A stretch of DNA of 64,000 nucleotides, taken from Bacteroidales bacterium (GTDB lineage Bacteria; Bacteroidota; Bacteroidia; Bacteroidales; PXBB01). The translations under genes were made by a program, and so were the position numbers. The stretch spans positions 338-64,337 of the forward strand of contig JAQVVM010000004.1 of the NCBI GenBank assembly GCA_028698995.1, read 5' to 3'. Positions 55,302 through 64,000 of this stretch are shown one piece after another; position 1 is the first letter of the stretch, and each line of letters opens with the position of its first letter. The notes under the pieces were generated by a model, which saw only the letters and a list, made by a program, of their open reading frames with translations, made no database searches and had not been told where the DNA came from.

Positions 55302-56009
55302 ATGAGATATCCAAAATCCTTTTTGGTTCTGCTGATAGTAATCTTCATTTTCAATAATATTATTGCACAGGAAAGTGTTGCCATTAAACCTCTGTCACAA
55401 AGAAAAAAATACAATTATGAGGTGCTTAAAACCAATCCTCTGGCTTTTTTTTCAGGGCCCTGCATGGCCACCAGTGAATTAGGACTTAGTTATGATTTTT
55501 CCTTAGGCAAAAGAAGCGGTATTTCCTTTGGGGCATCATTGCTTACCAAAAATGTCTTTATCTACCTTGCTGAATTATCAAGCAGTGCTCAAAATCCCAG
55601 TTCTGGGAGTACCGTGATTTATGTAACACCACACATTAAGATTAGTGGTTACAGATTACAGGCTCAGTATAAATTTTTAATACCTTTTGGCAGCTCATAC
55701 CCCAATGCTTTTTATTTTGGACCGCATGCCTCTTATGCCAGCACATATATGGGAAATGAGCATAACATCATGAATACGGATTACTATAGGATCATACATA
55801 AAAACATCAGCCTTTTAATGGGTTTTCAGATGTTTCTTGGTAAAAAAGTGTATCTTGATATTTATCAGGGACTTGGATACAAAAACAACAATCTTTTTTA
55901 CTATAAAAACCCCAAAAGTTTTATAAAAGAAGAATCTGATTTTATATTTACGGGCATGCCTAACAATCTAAAAATCAGTCTGGGTATTTATATGGGATGG
56001 ATTCTGTAA
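55302..56009 (+). CDS. Exported protein, probable outer membrane beta-barrel
   Basis: This 235-residue protein has a signal peptide (IFNNIIAQ) and alternating hydrophobic strands. The strands and the lack of helices suggest a small outer membrane barrel of the DUF3575 kind, but I cannot assign a family with confidence. It starts three bases after the type IX-secreted gene on the same strand, so it is co-transcribed. It might help anchor or carry that protein. Confidence 0.7.
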   Translation: MRYPKSFLVLLIVIFIFNNIIAQESVAIKPLSQRKKYNYEVLKTNPLAFFSGPCMATSELGLSYDFSLGKRSGISFGASLLTKNVFIYLAELSSSAQNPSSGSTVIYVTPHIKISGYRLQAQYKFLIPFGSSYPNAFYFGPHASYASTYMGNEHNIMNTDYYRIIHKNISLLMGFQMFLGKKVYLDIYQGLGYKNNNLFYYKNPKSFIKEESDFIFTGMPNNLKISLGIYMGWIL

Positions 56010-56075
56010 AGAGTATCTGATATTTTTCAAAAATTCTGCATAAAAGCATATCGCTTTTTTAGCATAATAATTTTC

Positions 56076-56084
56076 TATCTTTGC
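56076..56084 (+). promoter_or_regulatory. -7 box for lysS
   Basis: TATCTTTGC fits the consensus TAnnTTTGC exactly, 14-22 bp before the ATG at 56098. Confidence 0.6.
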
Positions 56085-56097
56085 AGAAAAAACAAAA

Positions 56098-57819
56098 ATG
56101 AGTATAGAATTATCTGAACAGGAACTGTTTCGCAGACAAAGTTTACAGGAATTGTTAAATTTAGGGATTAACCCCTACCCTGCTGATACATTTGAAATCA
56201 ATGTTACATCAAATGAAATACATCAGCAATTTGAAAAAGATCAAAGTTTGTTTCAAAATATAAGTATGGCCGGTCGCATTATGTCGCGACGCATCATGGG
56301 AAGTGCTTCTTTTGCAGAAATCCAGGATGAAAAAGGGCGGATGCAGCTTTATTTTAACAGGGATGAAGTGTGTCCTGATGAAGATAAAACAATGTATAAC
56401 ACCGTGTTCAAGAAATTACTTGATATTGGTGATATTATAGGTGTAAAAGGGTATGTCTTTATCACAAAAATGGGTGAAATTACTGTTCATGTTAAAGAAT
56501 TTACGCTATTAAGCAAATCTCTACGGCCATTGCCCATTGTCAAGGAAAAAGACGGCATGACATACGATGCATTTACTGATCCTGAACAGCGATACCGACA
56601 ACGATACGTTGATCTGATTGTCAATCCACATGTAAAAGATACTTTTATTAAAAGGGCTAAAATTATCAATACCATGCGTCAATTTTTTAATGAGCGTGGT
56701 TATCTCGAAGTTGAAACGCCTATATTGCAAGCTATCCCCGGAGGGGCTGCTGCCCGACCATTTATCACCCATCATAACGCGCTTAATATTCCTCTTTATC
56801 TGCGCGTAGCCAATGAATTATACCTTAAACGCCTTATTGTTGGTGGTTTTGATGGTGTGTATGAGTTTGCTAAAGATTTTCGTAATGAAGGTATGGACAG
56901 AACTCATAATCCTGAATTCACGGTTATGGAAATTTACGTGGCTTATAAGGACTACAAGTGGATGATGGCTTTTACAGAGGAGATGATTGAACGCATAGCA
57001 CTTGAGCTTCACGGAACGACCAAAGTGCAGTTGGGCGATAAAGAAATTGATTTTAAGCGTCCCTTCAAGAGGGTTACCATGATTGATGCCATTAAAGAAC
57101 ATACAGGTATTGATATTAACGGCATGTCAGAATCAGAACTGAGAGATGTTTGTAAAAAACTTGGTGTTGAAACAGATGCTTCTATGGGTAAAGGAAAGCT
57201 TATTGATGAGATATTTGGAGAGAAATGCGAAGACAAATATATACAGCCCACTTTTATTATTGATTATCCTGTTGACATGTCGCCTTTGTGTAAAAAACAC
57301 CGAGATAATCCTGAGCTTACAGAGCGCTTTGAGTTAATGGTCAATGGAAAAGAACTTGCAAATGCTTATAGTGAGCTCAATGACCCGATAGATCAGAAAG
57401 AACGTTTTCTGGAGCAACTCCGTTTATCAGAAAAAGGAGATGATGAAGCTATGTTTATTGACAATGACTTTGTTCGTTCGCTTGAATACGGAATGCCTCC
57501 AACTTCCGGCATGGGCATAGGTATTGACAGGCTGACCATGTTTATGACAAACCAAACTTCTATTCAGGAAGTTCTTTTCTTTCCACAGATGAAACCTGAG
57601 AAAAAAGAAGATCACCTGGAATTTGACAAACAACTGTCTGAATCAGGTGTGCCTGAAGCATGGATAGCAGCCATTAAAAAAACAGGGTTTAAATCATTAG
57701 AGGAATTCAAACAGGCCAATCCCAATAAATTGTTCAACGATTTGTGTGGCTTACGTAAAAAAATGAAACTCGAAGTTCCCCCTCCAAGCCTTGATGACAT
57801 TAAAAAATGGATTTCCTGA
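56098..57819 (+). CDS. lysS: Lysyl-tRNA synthetase (class II)
   Basis: This 573-residue protein charges tRNA-Lys. The N-terminal OB-fold tRNA-anticodon domain spans about 50-160. The class II core follows with motif 1 ([21 protein letters not shown]), motif 2 ([20 protein letters not shown]) and motif 3 ([12 protein letters not shown]). Compared with the usual bacterial enzyme of about 500 residues, it has about 70 extra residues at the C-terminus after KPEKKEDH. That extension contains a small helical repeat-like part ([19 protein letters not shown]) and is usual in Bacteroidota LysS. It lies 88 bp downstream of the barrel gene with its own promoter. Confidence 0.97.
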   Translation: MSIELSEQELFRRQSLQELLNLGINPYPADTFEINVTSNEIHQQFEKDQSLFQNISMAGRIMSRRIMGSASFAEIQDEKGRMQLYFNRDEVCPDEDKTMYNTVFKKLLDIGDIIGVKGYVFITKMGEITVHVKEFTLLSKSLRPLPIVKEKDGMTYDAFTDPEQRYRQRYVDLIVNPHVKDTFIKRAKIINTMRQFFNERGYLEVETPILQAIPGGAAARPFITHHNALNIPLYLRVANELYLKRLIVGGFDGVYEFAKDFRNEGMDRTHNPEFTVMEIYVAYKDYKWMMAFTEEMIERIALELHGTTKVQLGDKEIDFKRPFKRVTMIDAIKEHTGIDINGMSESELRDVCKKLGVETDASMGKGKLIDEIFGEKCEDKYIQPTFIIDYPVDMSPLCKKHRDNPELTERFELMVNGKELANAYSELNDPIDQKERFLEQLRLSEKGDDEAMFIDNDFVRSLEYGMPPTSGMGIGIDRLTMFMTNQTSIQEVLFFPQMKPEKKEDHLEFDKQLSESGVPEAWIAAIKKTGFKSLEEFKQANPNKLFNDLCGLRKKMKLEVPPPSLDDIKKWIS

Positions 57820-57843
57820 GCGTAAATATTGATACATTTTATC

Positions 57844-59352
57844 CTACTTCTCCAGATTTCTCAAATCAAAAGAAATTGCTGTATCTGTCAGAAAATCATA
57901 GTGTGTAAGCCTGCGCATTTCATAGTAGGCCACCCAGAAATTGCGTAAAGCACTAACATAAGATTGGGTAGCCAAATCTTTAGCTTCCTGCGCAAGATTA
58001 AGAGAGATGATATCGATACGACCAATCAGGAATCGTTGTTTTGTAACCTCGTACCGTTTCAGTGCAACAGTATCAGCCTTTGATGCAATGTTTAGCTGAA
58101 GATTCAGCATATTGAAATTCAAGGTTTTCAGATAAATTTCTTGTTCAAAATCAATTATGGCCTGAGCTACATTGGTTTTTGTGAGTTCCTTAAAAGATTC
58201 AGCCATTTTTATGCGTCCTTTTGAAACGCCCCAGTCTATTAAGGGAATCTGAATTCCAATAACCAGTTGTTGCTGATCGAGAGGGTTTAAATAAACACCG
58301 TTGAAATCCTGAGCACTCTGTGCTAAACCATAAGATCCGAACAAATTGACATTAAACCGATTTTCGGACTTTGCTCGGGCCACTTCCCTGTCGGCTTCAA
58401 TAATATTTTTGTTTAATGCAATGACATCGGGACGGTTTTTGAGAGCTTCGGCCACTGCTTTTTCGGCATTCACCTGAATATTAGGAACATCAAGAGGAAG
58501 CATAAGTTCAATTTCTTCATTTCCATTTATTCCCAAATAAGACCGAAATTTCATAAGAGCAGCCTGGTAGTCAATTTTCTTTTGCTCGAGACTAGAATGT
58601 GCATTAAGAAGGTTCAGTTCCATTTCGAGCAACTCATTTTCAGCAATTTTTCCAAGATTGTACCTCCCAAGCGCAATCTTATAAAGGGTATCGTTGTTAG
58701 AATAATTAATTTCACTTATTCCGATATTTATCTGAGCATTAAGAAGGTCGAAAAAATAATTGGTAGCTTTTATAGCCACATTTTCCATGTCTTCAACAAA
58801 TTGACGGTTTGCTTCTTCAAATTGCAGGGGTTCAATTTTCCGTTCCCACTTAAAAGTATTGAATCCAAAAAGAGGCTGACTAAAGCCTATGCTCACAGGA
58901 GTTGAAGAATATGATGTAACAATAGAATCTCTGATCAGATCAATTCTTTGTAATCCTGAATTGATAAAAACACGGCCTCCGGTAAGTCCGATATTCTGAG
59001 AAATTGATAAATTGGCATTGGAAGTTGCCAGACTTCGACTTATAAAAATATCACTGCCATCAGGAAGAGTGATAGGAGAAATACTTCTATTAAGGTTGGG
59101 CAAAGATGCTTCAAGAGAGACCTGAGGCAGATAACCGGCGCGGTATGAACGGTATTGCCAATAACTTCCCCTGTACCTATGCTTTGCCCTGAAGGCATCT
59201 ACAGATTTTTCATGGGCAACAGCAACAACATCCTCCAGACGGAATATCTTGTGTTCTTGTTGGCAAAAAGCAACTCTACCAAATAAAATGGAAACAACAA
59301 GTACAACTGTTTGAAAAGAAGGAACTATTCTTTGGTTTTTACTAAAATACAT
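57844..59352 (-). CDS. TolC-family outer membrane efflux protein
   Basis: This 502-residue protein has a hydrophobic N-terminus, then two TolC/OEP repeats of long helices: EAVxxALxxRPDVIALNKNI in the middle, and KTLNFNMLNLQLNIASKADTVALKRYEVTKQRF with IDIISLNLAQEAKDLATQSYVSALRNFWVAYYEMRR at the end. In the family, three copies form a channel-tunnel in the outer membrane for export with an inner-membrane pump. No pump subunit is adjacent. It may be used by the MMPL or ABC exporter elsewhere, but there is no direct evidence. Confidence 0.9.
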   Translation of the reverse strand: MYFSKNQRIVPSFQTVVLVVSILFGRVAFCQQEHKIFRLEDVVAVAHEKSVDAFRAKHRYRGSYWQYRSYRAGYLPQVSLEASLPNLNRSISPITLPDGSDIFISRSLATSNANLSISQNIGLTGGRVFINSGLQRIDLIRDSIVTSYSSTPVSIGFSQPLFGFNTFKWERKIEPLQFEEANRQFVEDMENVAIKATNYFFDLLNAQINIGISEINYSNNDTLYKIALGRYNLGKIAENELLEMELNLLNAHSSLEQKKIDYQAALMKFRSYLGINGNEEIELMLPLDVPNIQVNAEKAVAEALKNRPDVIALNKNIIEADREVARAKSENRFNVNLFGSYGLAQSAQDFNGVYLNPLDQQQLVIGIQIPLIDWGVSKGRIKMAESFKELTKTNVAQAIIDFEQEIYLKTLNFNMLNLQLNIASKADTVALKRYEVTKQRFLIGRIDIISLNLAQEAKDLATQSYVSALRNFWVAYYEMRRLTHYDFLTDTAISFDLRNLEK

Positions 59353-59486
59353 CTTACAATCCGCTATTTCATGAATAAAATGAAGGTTTCAAACCTACTG
59401 TTTTTTTTTCAATTATGATACAAAATTAATTTTATCGGATTGCAATTTAAAAAAAATGCGGTTATTATTTTAAAAACAGTAATAAA

Positions 59487-60353
59487 TTACAGATACCTTC
59501 TGCCTACAAGTTCGCTTAAAGCAGAGAAAGCGCCGGAACTTGTATCCCATTTGTATTTTACAGAAAGCGCTTCTAAAAAGCTTGCAGCTTCTTCAATACC
59601 TGCAAAGGCATTAAGTTTAATAACAGCTTCCGTGTATTCGGCCAGATTACCTTTGAATAACTCATTGATAAAACGGAATTTTTCATTGACTCCTATGGCA
59701 GCCTTCAAATCACTTATAGGTGTCTTTTTAATTCGAGATTCCAGGGTCTGTCGCAATATTGAACGGGAAATTTTCTCGTTTATGGAGGTGGTATTATCTT
59801 TAAATTTGTCGGCAAGCGTAGTTTGCTCACTAAATAGGTTTGGATTTGAAACCGGCTTTTTTACTTCTTTAACAACAGGGGTTGATTTATGTTCCTTAGG
59901 TTCTTCATGTCGAGGTTGCACTTCAGGTTTTTTTTCAAACTCGATGTTTAATATTTTCTTTTCTTCCTTAACCGTTGTGATTATAGGAGTTTCAGAAACT
60001 TTATCTTCGGTTTTTTCGACTATCGGCTCTTTTTTCTCAACAACTTTCACAGGTTCCATCTTTTCAGTTGGTTGCTCAATCGTTTTTTCAATTATCTTCT
60101 CCTGTTCCTCTTTAACAACAACGATCTCTTTAATAACTTCAACTTCTTTGACAGGTTCCTGAATGTTTATTCTTTTATTTATCTTATCTAAAGCCCTAAA
60201 TGCTTCGTAAAGTTTTCTGATATTATCTTGTGTTATGTCCAATTCTATCTGAGGAATAATATCTTGGTAATCATTTATAACCGTATTCTGCTCAATAATA
60301 GTTTCAAGGAGCAATTGAATTTCTTTTTTTAAAATGTCCTTATTCATAAACAT
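59487..60353 (-). CDS. Highly charged cytoplasmic protein of unknown function
   Basis: This 288-residue protein is not recognised by function. It starts with helical sequence, has a long Lys/Glu/Val-rich repeat zone (about 70-180; KEVEVIKEIVVVKEE, EKKEPIVEKTEDK), and a conserved-looking C-terminal part (about 190-288) with ISDLKAAIGVNEKFRFINELFKGN and NAFAGIEEAASFLEAL. There is no signal peptide or membrane segment. The C-terminal part resembles a family seen in Bacteroidota genomes near tdk, from my memory of the phylum. The charged linker is probably disordered. Confidence 0.75.
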   Translation of the reverse strand: MFMNKDILKKEIQLLLETIIEQNTVINDYQDIIPQIELDITQDNIRKLYEAFRALDKINKRINIQEPVKEVEVIKEIVVVKEEQEKIIEKTIEQPTEKMEPVKVVEKKEPIVEKTEDKVSETPIITTVKEEKKILNIEFEKKPEVQPRHEEPKEHKSTPVVKEVKKPVSNPNLFSEQTTLADKFKDNTTSINEKISRSILRQTLESRIKKTPISDLKAAIGVNEKFRFINELFKGNLAEYTEAVIKLNAFAGIEEAASFLEALSVKYKWDTSSGAFSALSELVGRRYL

Positions 60354-60403
60354 ATTTTCTATTTAAATTAAAAATTTGCCTTTTATTATTAAGAAAAAAG
60401 ATA

Positions 60404-60411
60404 TAGGTTTG
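60404..60411 (+). promoter_or_regulatory. Candidate -7 box for tdk
   Basis: TAGGTTTG fits TAnnTTTG, with TTTG at 60375-60378 about 25 bp upstream. The spacing is somewhat long. Confidence 0.4.
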
Positions 60412-60457
60412 TATGCCAAATAAAACGTAAAAATAAAAAGAAAAATACATATATCAT

Positions 60458-61051
60458 ATGTTTTTAGAAAATTCTTTAAACAAGCAACAGCGTAGGGGCT
60501 GGATTGAAGTCATTTGTGGGTCTATGTTTTCGGGGAAAACCGAGGAATTGATTCGCCGGCTTAAGCGGGCAAAATTTGCGAAGCAGAAGGTTGAAATTTT
60601 CAAACCCGGCATTGACACCCGTTATGATGAGGAAAATGTGGTATCGCATGATGCCAACACAATCATATCCACACCTGTGCCAACATCTACCAATATCCTG
60701 TTATTGACAAATGATGTGGATGTTGTTGGAATCGATGAGGCACAGTTTTTTGATGAAGAGATCGTAAATGTCTGTAATCTGTTAGCTGAAAGAGGAATTC
60801 GTGTCATCGTTGCCGGATTGGATATGGATTTTCTTGGAAAACCATTTGGTCCGATGCCTGCACTTTTAGCCACTGCTGAATATATTACAAAAGTACATGC
60901 CATTTGCATGGGTTGTGGCGAATTGGCACACTATTCACACAGGTTGGTATCGGGAAAAAAACTTGTGATGCTGGGTGAAAAAGAAACCTATGAACCGCTT
61001 TGCAGGACATGTTTTAACAAAGCCCTTATTAAAAGCACACAGAATGTTTAA
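60458..61051 (+). CDS. tdk: Thymidine kinase
   Basis: This 197-residue protein is a type II thymidine kinase. It has the P-loop [14 protein letters not shown], the DEAQFF block ([15 protein letters not shown]) with the catalytic Glu, ILNLLA-type helix, and the zinc lasso CMGCGE with a second pair CRTC. It makes dTMP from thymidine in pyrimidine salvage. It ends 30 bp before the convergent methyltransferase gene. Confidence 0.97.
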   Translation: MFLENSLNKQQRRGWIEVICGSMFSGKTEELIRRLKRAKFAKQKVEIFKPGIDTRYDEENVVSHDANTIISTPVPTSTNILLLTNDVDVVGIDEAQFFDEEIVNVCNLLAERGIRVIVAGLDMDFLGKPFGPMPALLATAEYITKVHAICMGCGELAHYSHRLVSGKKLVMLGEKETYEPLCRTCFNKALIKSTQNV

Positions 61052-61056
61052 CAAAG

Positions 61057-61071
61057 CAGTTTCCTAAACTG
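61057..61071 (+). terminator. Weak hairpin between convergent tdk and methyltransferase genes
   Basis: CAGTTT-CCT-AAACTG is a 6-bp inverted repeat followed by AATTTCCCTTTT on plus. It could end tdk transcription, but the T run is broken. Confidence 0.4.
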
Positions 61072-61081
61072 AATTTCCCTT

Positions 61082-61756
61082 TTACAACTTTATAAAGGTC
61101 AGGAAAAGAAGCCTGCCGAGAAGGAGTTTCTTTTGATTGTGAAATGAGGTTTTATTAAAAACCAGCAGGGGGAAAAGAATTACGTACAACCATTGTGAAG
61201 AGCTTTGTTTTCGGTCGATTTCGACGCGTGCTTTGTCAAATCCATTTTTAACAGCTATGTAGTTATATTGGTCAAGGGAAATGGAGGCCACATGCTGCAA
61301 GCCATCATATTTGTTCAGGTCTAACTTCCCGAAACTGTGAAAAAAACCACCCATCAGAAATTTCATTCTTGATTTCATGGATAAAATATTGGGTGTAGAA
61401 ATATAAAACTTCCCTCCTTTTTTAAGAATTCGGTTCACCTCTGCAAAAAATTTCTCATGATCCAATACATGCTCACTCACTTCAATAGCAATAACCATAT
61501 CAAAATAATTGTCTGAAAAAGGCAAATTCGTAGTAATATCCGCTTTAACACAGGGGACTTTATCAAATTCATAGGCTTCAGGGAACAAGTCGCATGCACT
61601 CATATCATACCCTAAATTGAAAAGTTTTTGGGTAAAAGCCCCATGTCCTGCACCCAAATCAAGTATCTTATAACTTTGGGGATGTGATTCTTTAATAAAA
61701 AATTCTAAAAACTTTTCATGTGTACCGGGCATGGCAATAGGTTTAATATTTTGCAT
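61082..61756 (-). CDS. SAM-dependent methyltransferase (class I)
   Basis: This 224-residue protein has motif I KILDLGAGHGAFTQKLF near residues 32-48, CDLF and later ADITTNLPFSDNYFDMVIAIEVSEHV, which is the Methyltransf_11/25-like form. The substrate is not known; the C-terminal hydrophobic end (WLYVILFPLLVF) and small size do not decide it. It faces tdk and is divergent from the xanthine dehydrogenase gene. Confidence 0.9.
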   Translation of the reverse strand: MQNIKPIAMPGTHEKFLEFFIKESHPQSYKILDLGAGHGAFTQKLFNLGYDMSACDLFPEAYEFDKVPCVKADITTNLPFSDNYFDMVIAIEVSEHVLDHEKFFAEVNRILKKGGKFYISTPNILSMKSRMKFLMGGFFHSFGKLDLNKYDGLQHVASISLDQYNYIAVKNGFDKARVEIDRKQSSSQWLYVILFPLLVFNKTSFHNQKKLLLGRLLFLTFIKL

Positions 61757-61829
61757 ACAATTTTCAGGGTTTTTATTGAAGCTAAATTATCATTATTTTT
61801 TTGTTTAGCTGCAAACAAATTATAATTAT

Positions 61830-61837
61830 TAAATTTG
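61830..61837 (+). promoter_or_regulatory. Candidate -7 box for the xanthine dehydrogenase gene
   Basis: TAAATTTG fits TAnnTTTG and lies 22-29 bp before the ATG at 61859. Confidence 0.5.
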
Positions 61838-61858
61838 TTTTTTTAAATCTCTGCCTTT

Positions 61859-64000
61859 ATGAAAAATAGCTCTGAAATAATATCTCACGAAAGTGCTTTC
61901 AATCACGTGAGTGGACGTTCTGTATATATTGACGACATGCAAAATGTAGGCAATCTTTTATACGGGAGGATTGTTTTCAGCCCACATGCTCATGCTTCCA
62001 TTGTATCTGTTGATACTTCAAAAGCTAAAAAGCTAAAAGGGGTAAAAGCAGTTCTAACTTATAAAGACATACCTGGTTCAAATAACTTTGGGCCTGTGGT
62101 GCATGATGAGGTTTGTTTGGCAATAGACAAAGTAGAATTTATAGGTCAGGCAGTATGCATCATTGCAGCTGAAAGCGAAGAAATCTGCAGAGCTGCCGAA
62201 AAGCTTATAGCTGTTGAGTATGATGTTTTGGAACCAATTCTTGACCTTGAAACCGCCATTAAGAAAAATAACCTTCTGGCTCCACAAAGAAAAATTGAGA
62301 TAGGTGATATTAAATCAGCATTTAAAAAAGCAGAAAATATTATTGAAGGGACCCTTCAAATCGGAGGGCAGGAGCATTGGTATCTTGAAACCCATTCGTG
62401 TCTTTGCATTCCTGACGAGGGTCATTATAAAGTATTCAGCTCAACGCAAAACCCTTCTGAAACTCAATTATTAGTTGCTGAAGTACTGGGTTTACAAAGT
62501 CACAATGTTGAAGTGGAAGTGAAAAGAATGGGCGGGGGTTTTGGAGGAAAAGAAACACAAGGAAACCACTATGCCTGCTGGGCAGCATTGCTTAGCAACA
62601 AAACACAACAGCCTGTAAAAATAGTTCTGTCGAGAGATGACGACCAAAAAACAACAGGGAAAAGACATCCGTTTTTAGCACATTACAAAGCTGCTTATGA
62701 CAAAATCGGTATCCTAAAAGCTGTTGATGTGGAACTAAACTGCAATGCCGGCAGCTCCACTGATTTAAGTATGGCTATTTTGGAAAGGGCCATGCTGCAT
62801 GCTGAAAATGCGTATTTCGTCCCAAATATGCGGATAATTGGCAGGGCTTATAAAACGAATTTGCCTTCAAATACTGCTTACAGAGGCTTTGGTGGCCCAC
62901 AGGGAATGGCTGTCATAGAAACCATTATTGACAGAATTGCACGAAAACTTGGTAAAGATGCCACCGAAATTCGTTTTCGTAACTTTTACGGTGAAAAAGA
63001 CAGGAACATAACTCCTTACGGACAATTGATAGAGCGTAACAGATTAAAAGCCGTTTACGAAAAGATTATTCGCAGCAGCAATTATTATAACAGAAGAATT
63101 GAAGTTGACCGTTTTAATACAGAGAACAAATATTTAAAACGGGGACTGGCTCTGACACCTGTAAAATTTGGAATTTCTTTTACCACCTCTTTTCTTAACC
63201 AGGCAGGAGCATTGGTTCACATTTACAAAGATGGTTCTGTAATGGTAAACCATGGTGGAACTGAAATGGGTCAGGGACTACACACTAAAATCTCACAGAT
63301 TTCAGCCGCTGAACTGGGTGTCAGTCTTGATAAAATAATCGTAAGCCCTACCAACACATCTAAAGTCCCCAATACATCTCCAACAGCTGCTTCTTCGGGA
63401 ACAGATATAAACGGAATGGCCGTCAAAAATGCCATAGAAAAACTCAAAAACAGACTTTCACAAGTTGCTGCCGAAAAACTCAACTCAGAAAATACCGATA
63501 AAAAAACAAAAACAGAGGATGTCATTTTTGAAAACAACATGGTTTTTGACAAAAAGAACCCACAAAAAAAATTATCATTTGACGCTCTTATTTCACTGGC
63601 ATACATCAAGCAAACAAGCCTGAGTGCCACAGGTTATTACAAAACCCCTGATGTGAATTTTAACAGAGAAACCGGAACAGGAAAGCCATTCCATTACTTC
63701 AGTTATGCCATGTCGGTTTCCGAAGTTGAAGTGGATATGCTTACCGGATCACACAAAATCCTCCGTTCAGATATTGTATTTGACATAGGGGATTCTTTGA
63801 ACAAACTTATTGACCTTGGTCAGATTGAGGGTGGTTTTATCCAGGGTGTAGGCTGGTGCACAACAGAAGAAATGAAGTATGATAAGAAGGGGAATCTCTT
63901 AAATCATTCCCCCGATACTTACAAAATACCCTTAGCATCAGACATTCCCAATGATTTCAGAGTTACTATTATGGATGGTATTCCCAACCCCAATACCATA
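61859..64000 (+). CDS. xdhB: Xanthine dehydrogenase molybdenum-binding subunit, partial at right edge
   Basis: The first 714 codons of the large subunit are present and the frame runs off the window; relatives have about 760-800 residues, so nearly all is here. The ATG at 61859 starts MKNSSEIISHESAFNHVSGRSVYIDD, a standard start. Molybdenum-cofactor motifs are present: MGGGFGGKETQ, YRGFGGPQGMAVIE with the substrate-binding Arg, and GGTEMGQGLHTKI. In the family, the enzyme hydroxylates hypoxanthine and xanthine to urate. The iron-sulfur/FAD subunit would be expected just before it, but a divergent methyltransferase is there instead, so it lies downstream or elsewhere. Confidence 0.92.
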   Translation, partial: MKNSSEIISHESAFNHVSGRSVYIDDMQNVGNLLYGRIVFSPHAHASIVSVDTSKAKKLKGVKAVLTYKDIPGSNNFGPVVHDEVCLAIDKVEFIGQAVCIIAAESEEICRAAEKLIAVEYDVLEPILDLETAIKKNNLLAPQRKIEIGDIKSAFKKAENIIEGTLQIGGQEHWYLETHSCLCIPDEGHYKVFSSTQNPSETQLLVAEVLGLQSHNVEVEVKRMGGGFGGKETQGNHYACWAALLSNKTQQPVKIVLSRDDDQKTTGKRHPFLAHYKAAYDKIGILKAVDVELNCNAGSSTDLSMAILERAMLHAENAYFVPNMRIIGRAYKTNLPSNTAYRGFGGPQGMAVIETIIDRIARKLGKDATEIRFRNFYGEKDRNITPYGQLIERNRLKAVYEKIIRSSNYYNRRIEVDRFNTENKYLKRGLALTPVKFGISFTTSFLNQAGALVHIYKDGSVMVNHGGTEMGQGLHTKISQISAAELGVSLDKIIVSPTNTSKVPNTSPTAASSGTDINGMAVKNAIEKLKNRLSQVAAEKLNSENTDKKTKTEDVIFENNMVFDKKNPQKKLSFDALISLAYIKQTSLSATGYYKTPDVNFNRETGTGKPFHYFSYAMSVSEVEVDMLTGSHKILRSDIVFDIGDSLNKLIDLGQIEGGFIQGVGWCTTEEMKYDKKGNLLNHSPDTYKIPLASDIPNDFRVTIMDGIPNPNTI

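Overview
The window comes from a Bacteroidota chromosome, probably an environmental member of class Bacteroidia. The evidence is low G+C, secreted giants built of SprB-type repeats, two proteins ending in the type B C-terminal signal of the type IX secretion system (gliding motility-associated C-terminal domain), Bacteroidota-style promoters (TTTG ... TAnnTTTG) and a LysS with the C-terminal extension usual in this phylum. The organism cannot be named from the sequence alone.

Layout. 1-15.6 kb (minus): two adjacent genes for secreted surface proteins. One is a giant adhesin of more than 4,300 codons, read in two frames because of a one-base shift near 5710 and running off the left edge inside a 258-bp repeat array. 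The other is an 886-residue protein with an unrecognised N-terminal domain followed by SprB repeats. 16-17 kb: an orphan response regulator. 17.1-18.3 kb: tRNA-Val and tRNA-Asn. Behind tRNA-Val lie two tandem 365-bp units, each carrying a decayed GIY-YIG nuclease gene and a damaged copy of the tRNA 3' part. 18.3-23.5 kb: housekeeping genes (rsmA, a secreted endonuclease/phosphatase-fold protein, an M28 peptidase, a YrdC/Sua5-family protein).

23.6-31.4 kb (plus): a tightly packed operon of glycosyltransferase-DUF2062, a three-part MMPL exporter/acyltransferase/methyltransferase fusion, a phytoene-desaturase-like oxidoreductase and an ABC-type permease. This looks like assembly and export of a lipid or polyene-like surface compound. 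A carrier protein and a divergent malonyltransferase-like protein at 43.5-44.8 kb could belong to the same chemistry, but no ketosynthase is visible.

31.5-39.0 kb: an accessory island. Two nearly identical non-coding blocks 6,648 bp apart, rich in inverted repeats, flank a type IIG-like restriction-modification gene, a DUF4238 gene with an in-frame stop at codon 21, and an SDH-type Clp-fold serine protease preceded by a 66-codon gene. Next come a membrane protein, umuC and umuD, and a ClC channel/antiporter, which is divergent from a small lipoprotein with a palindromic operator candidate between them.

44.8-64 kb: a 1,697-residue secreted protein with a glycine-rich segment and type IX signal, a small exported protein, sucD, a second type IX-secreted protein with a barrel-like neighbour, lysS, a TolC-type outer membrane protein, a charged cytoplasmic protein, tdk, a methyltransferase, and the start of a xanthine dehydrogenase molybdenum subunit cut by the right edge.
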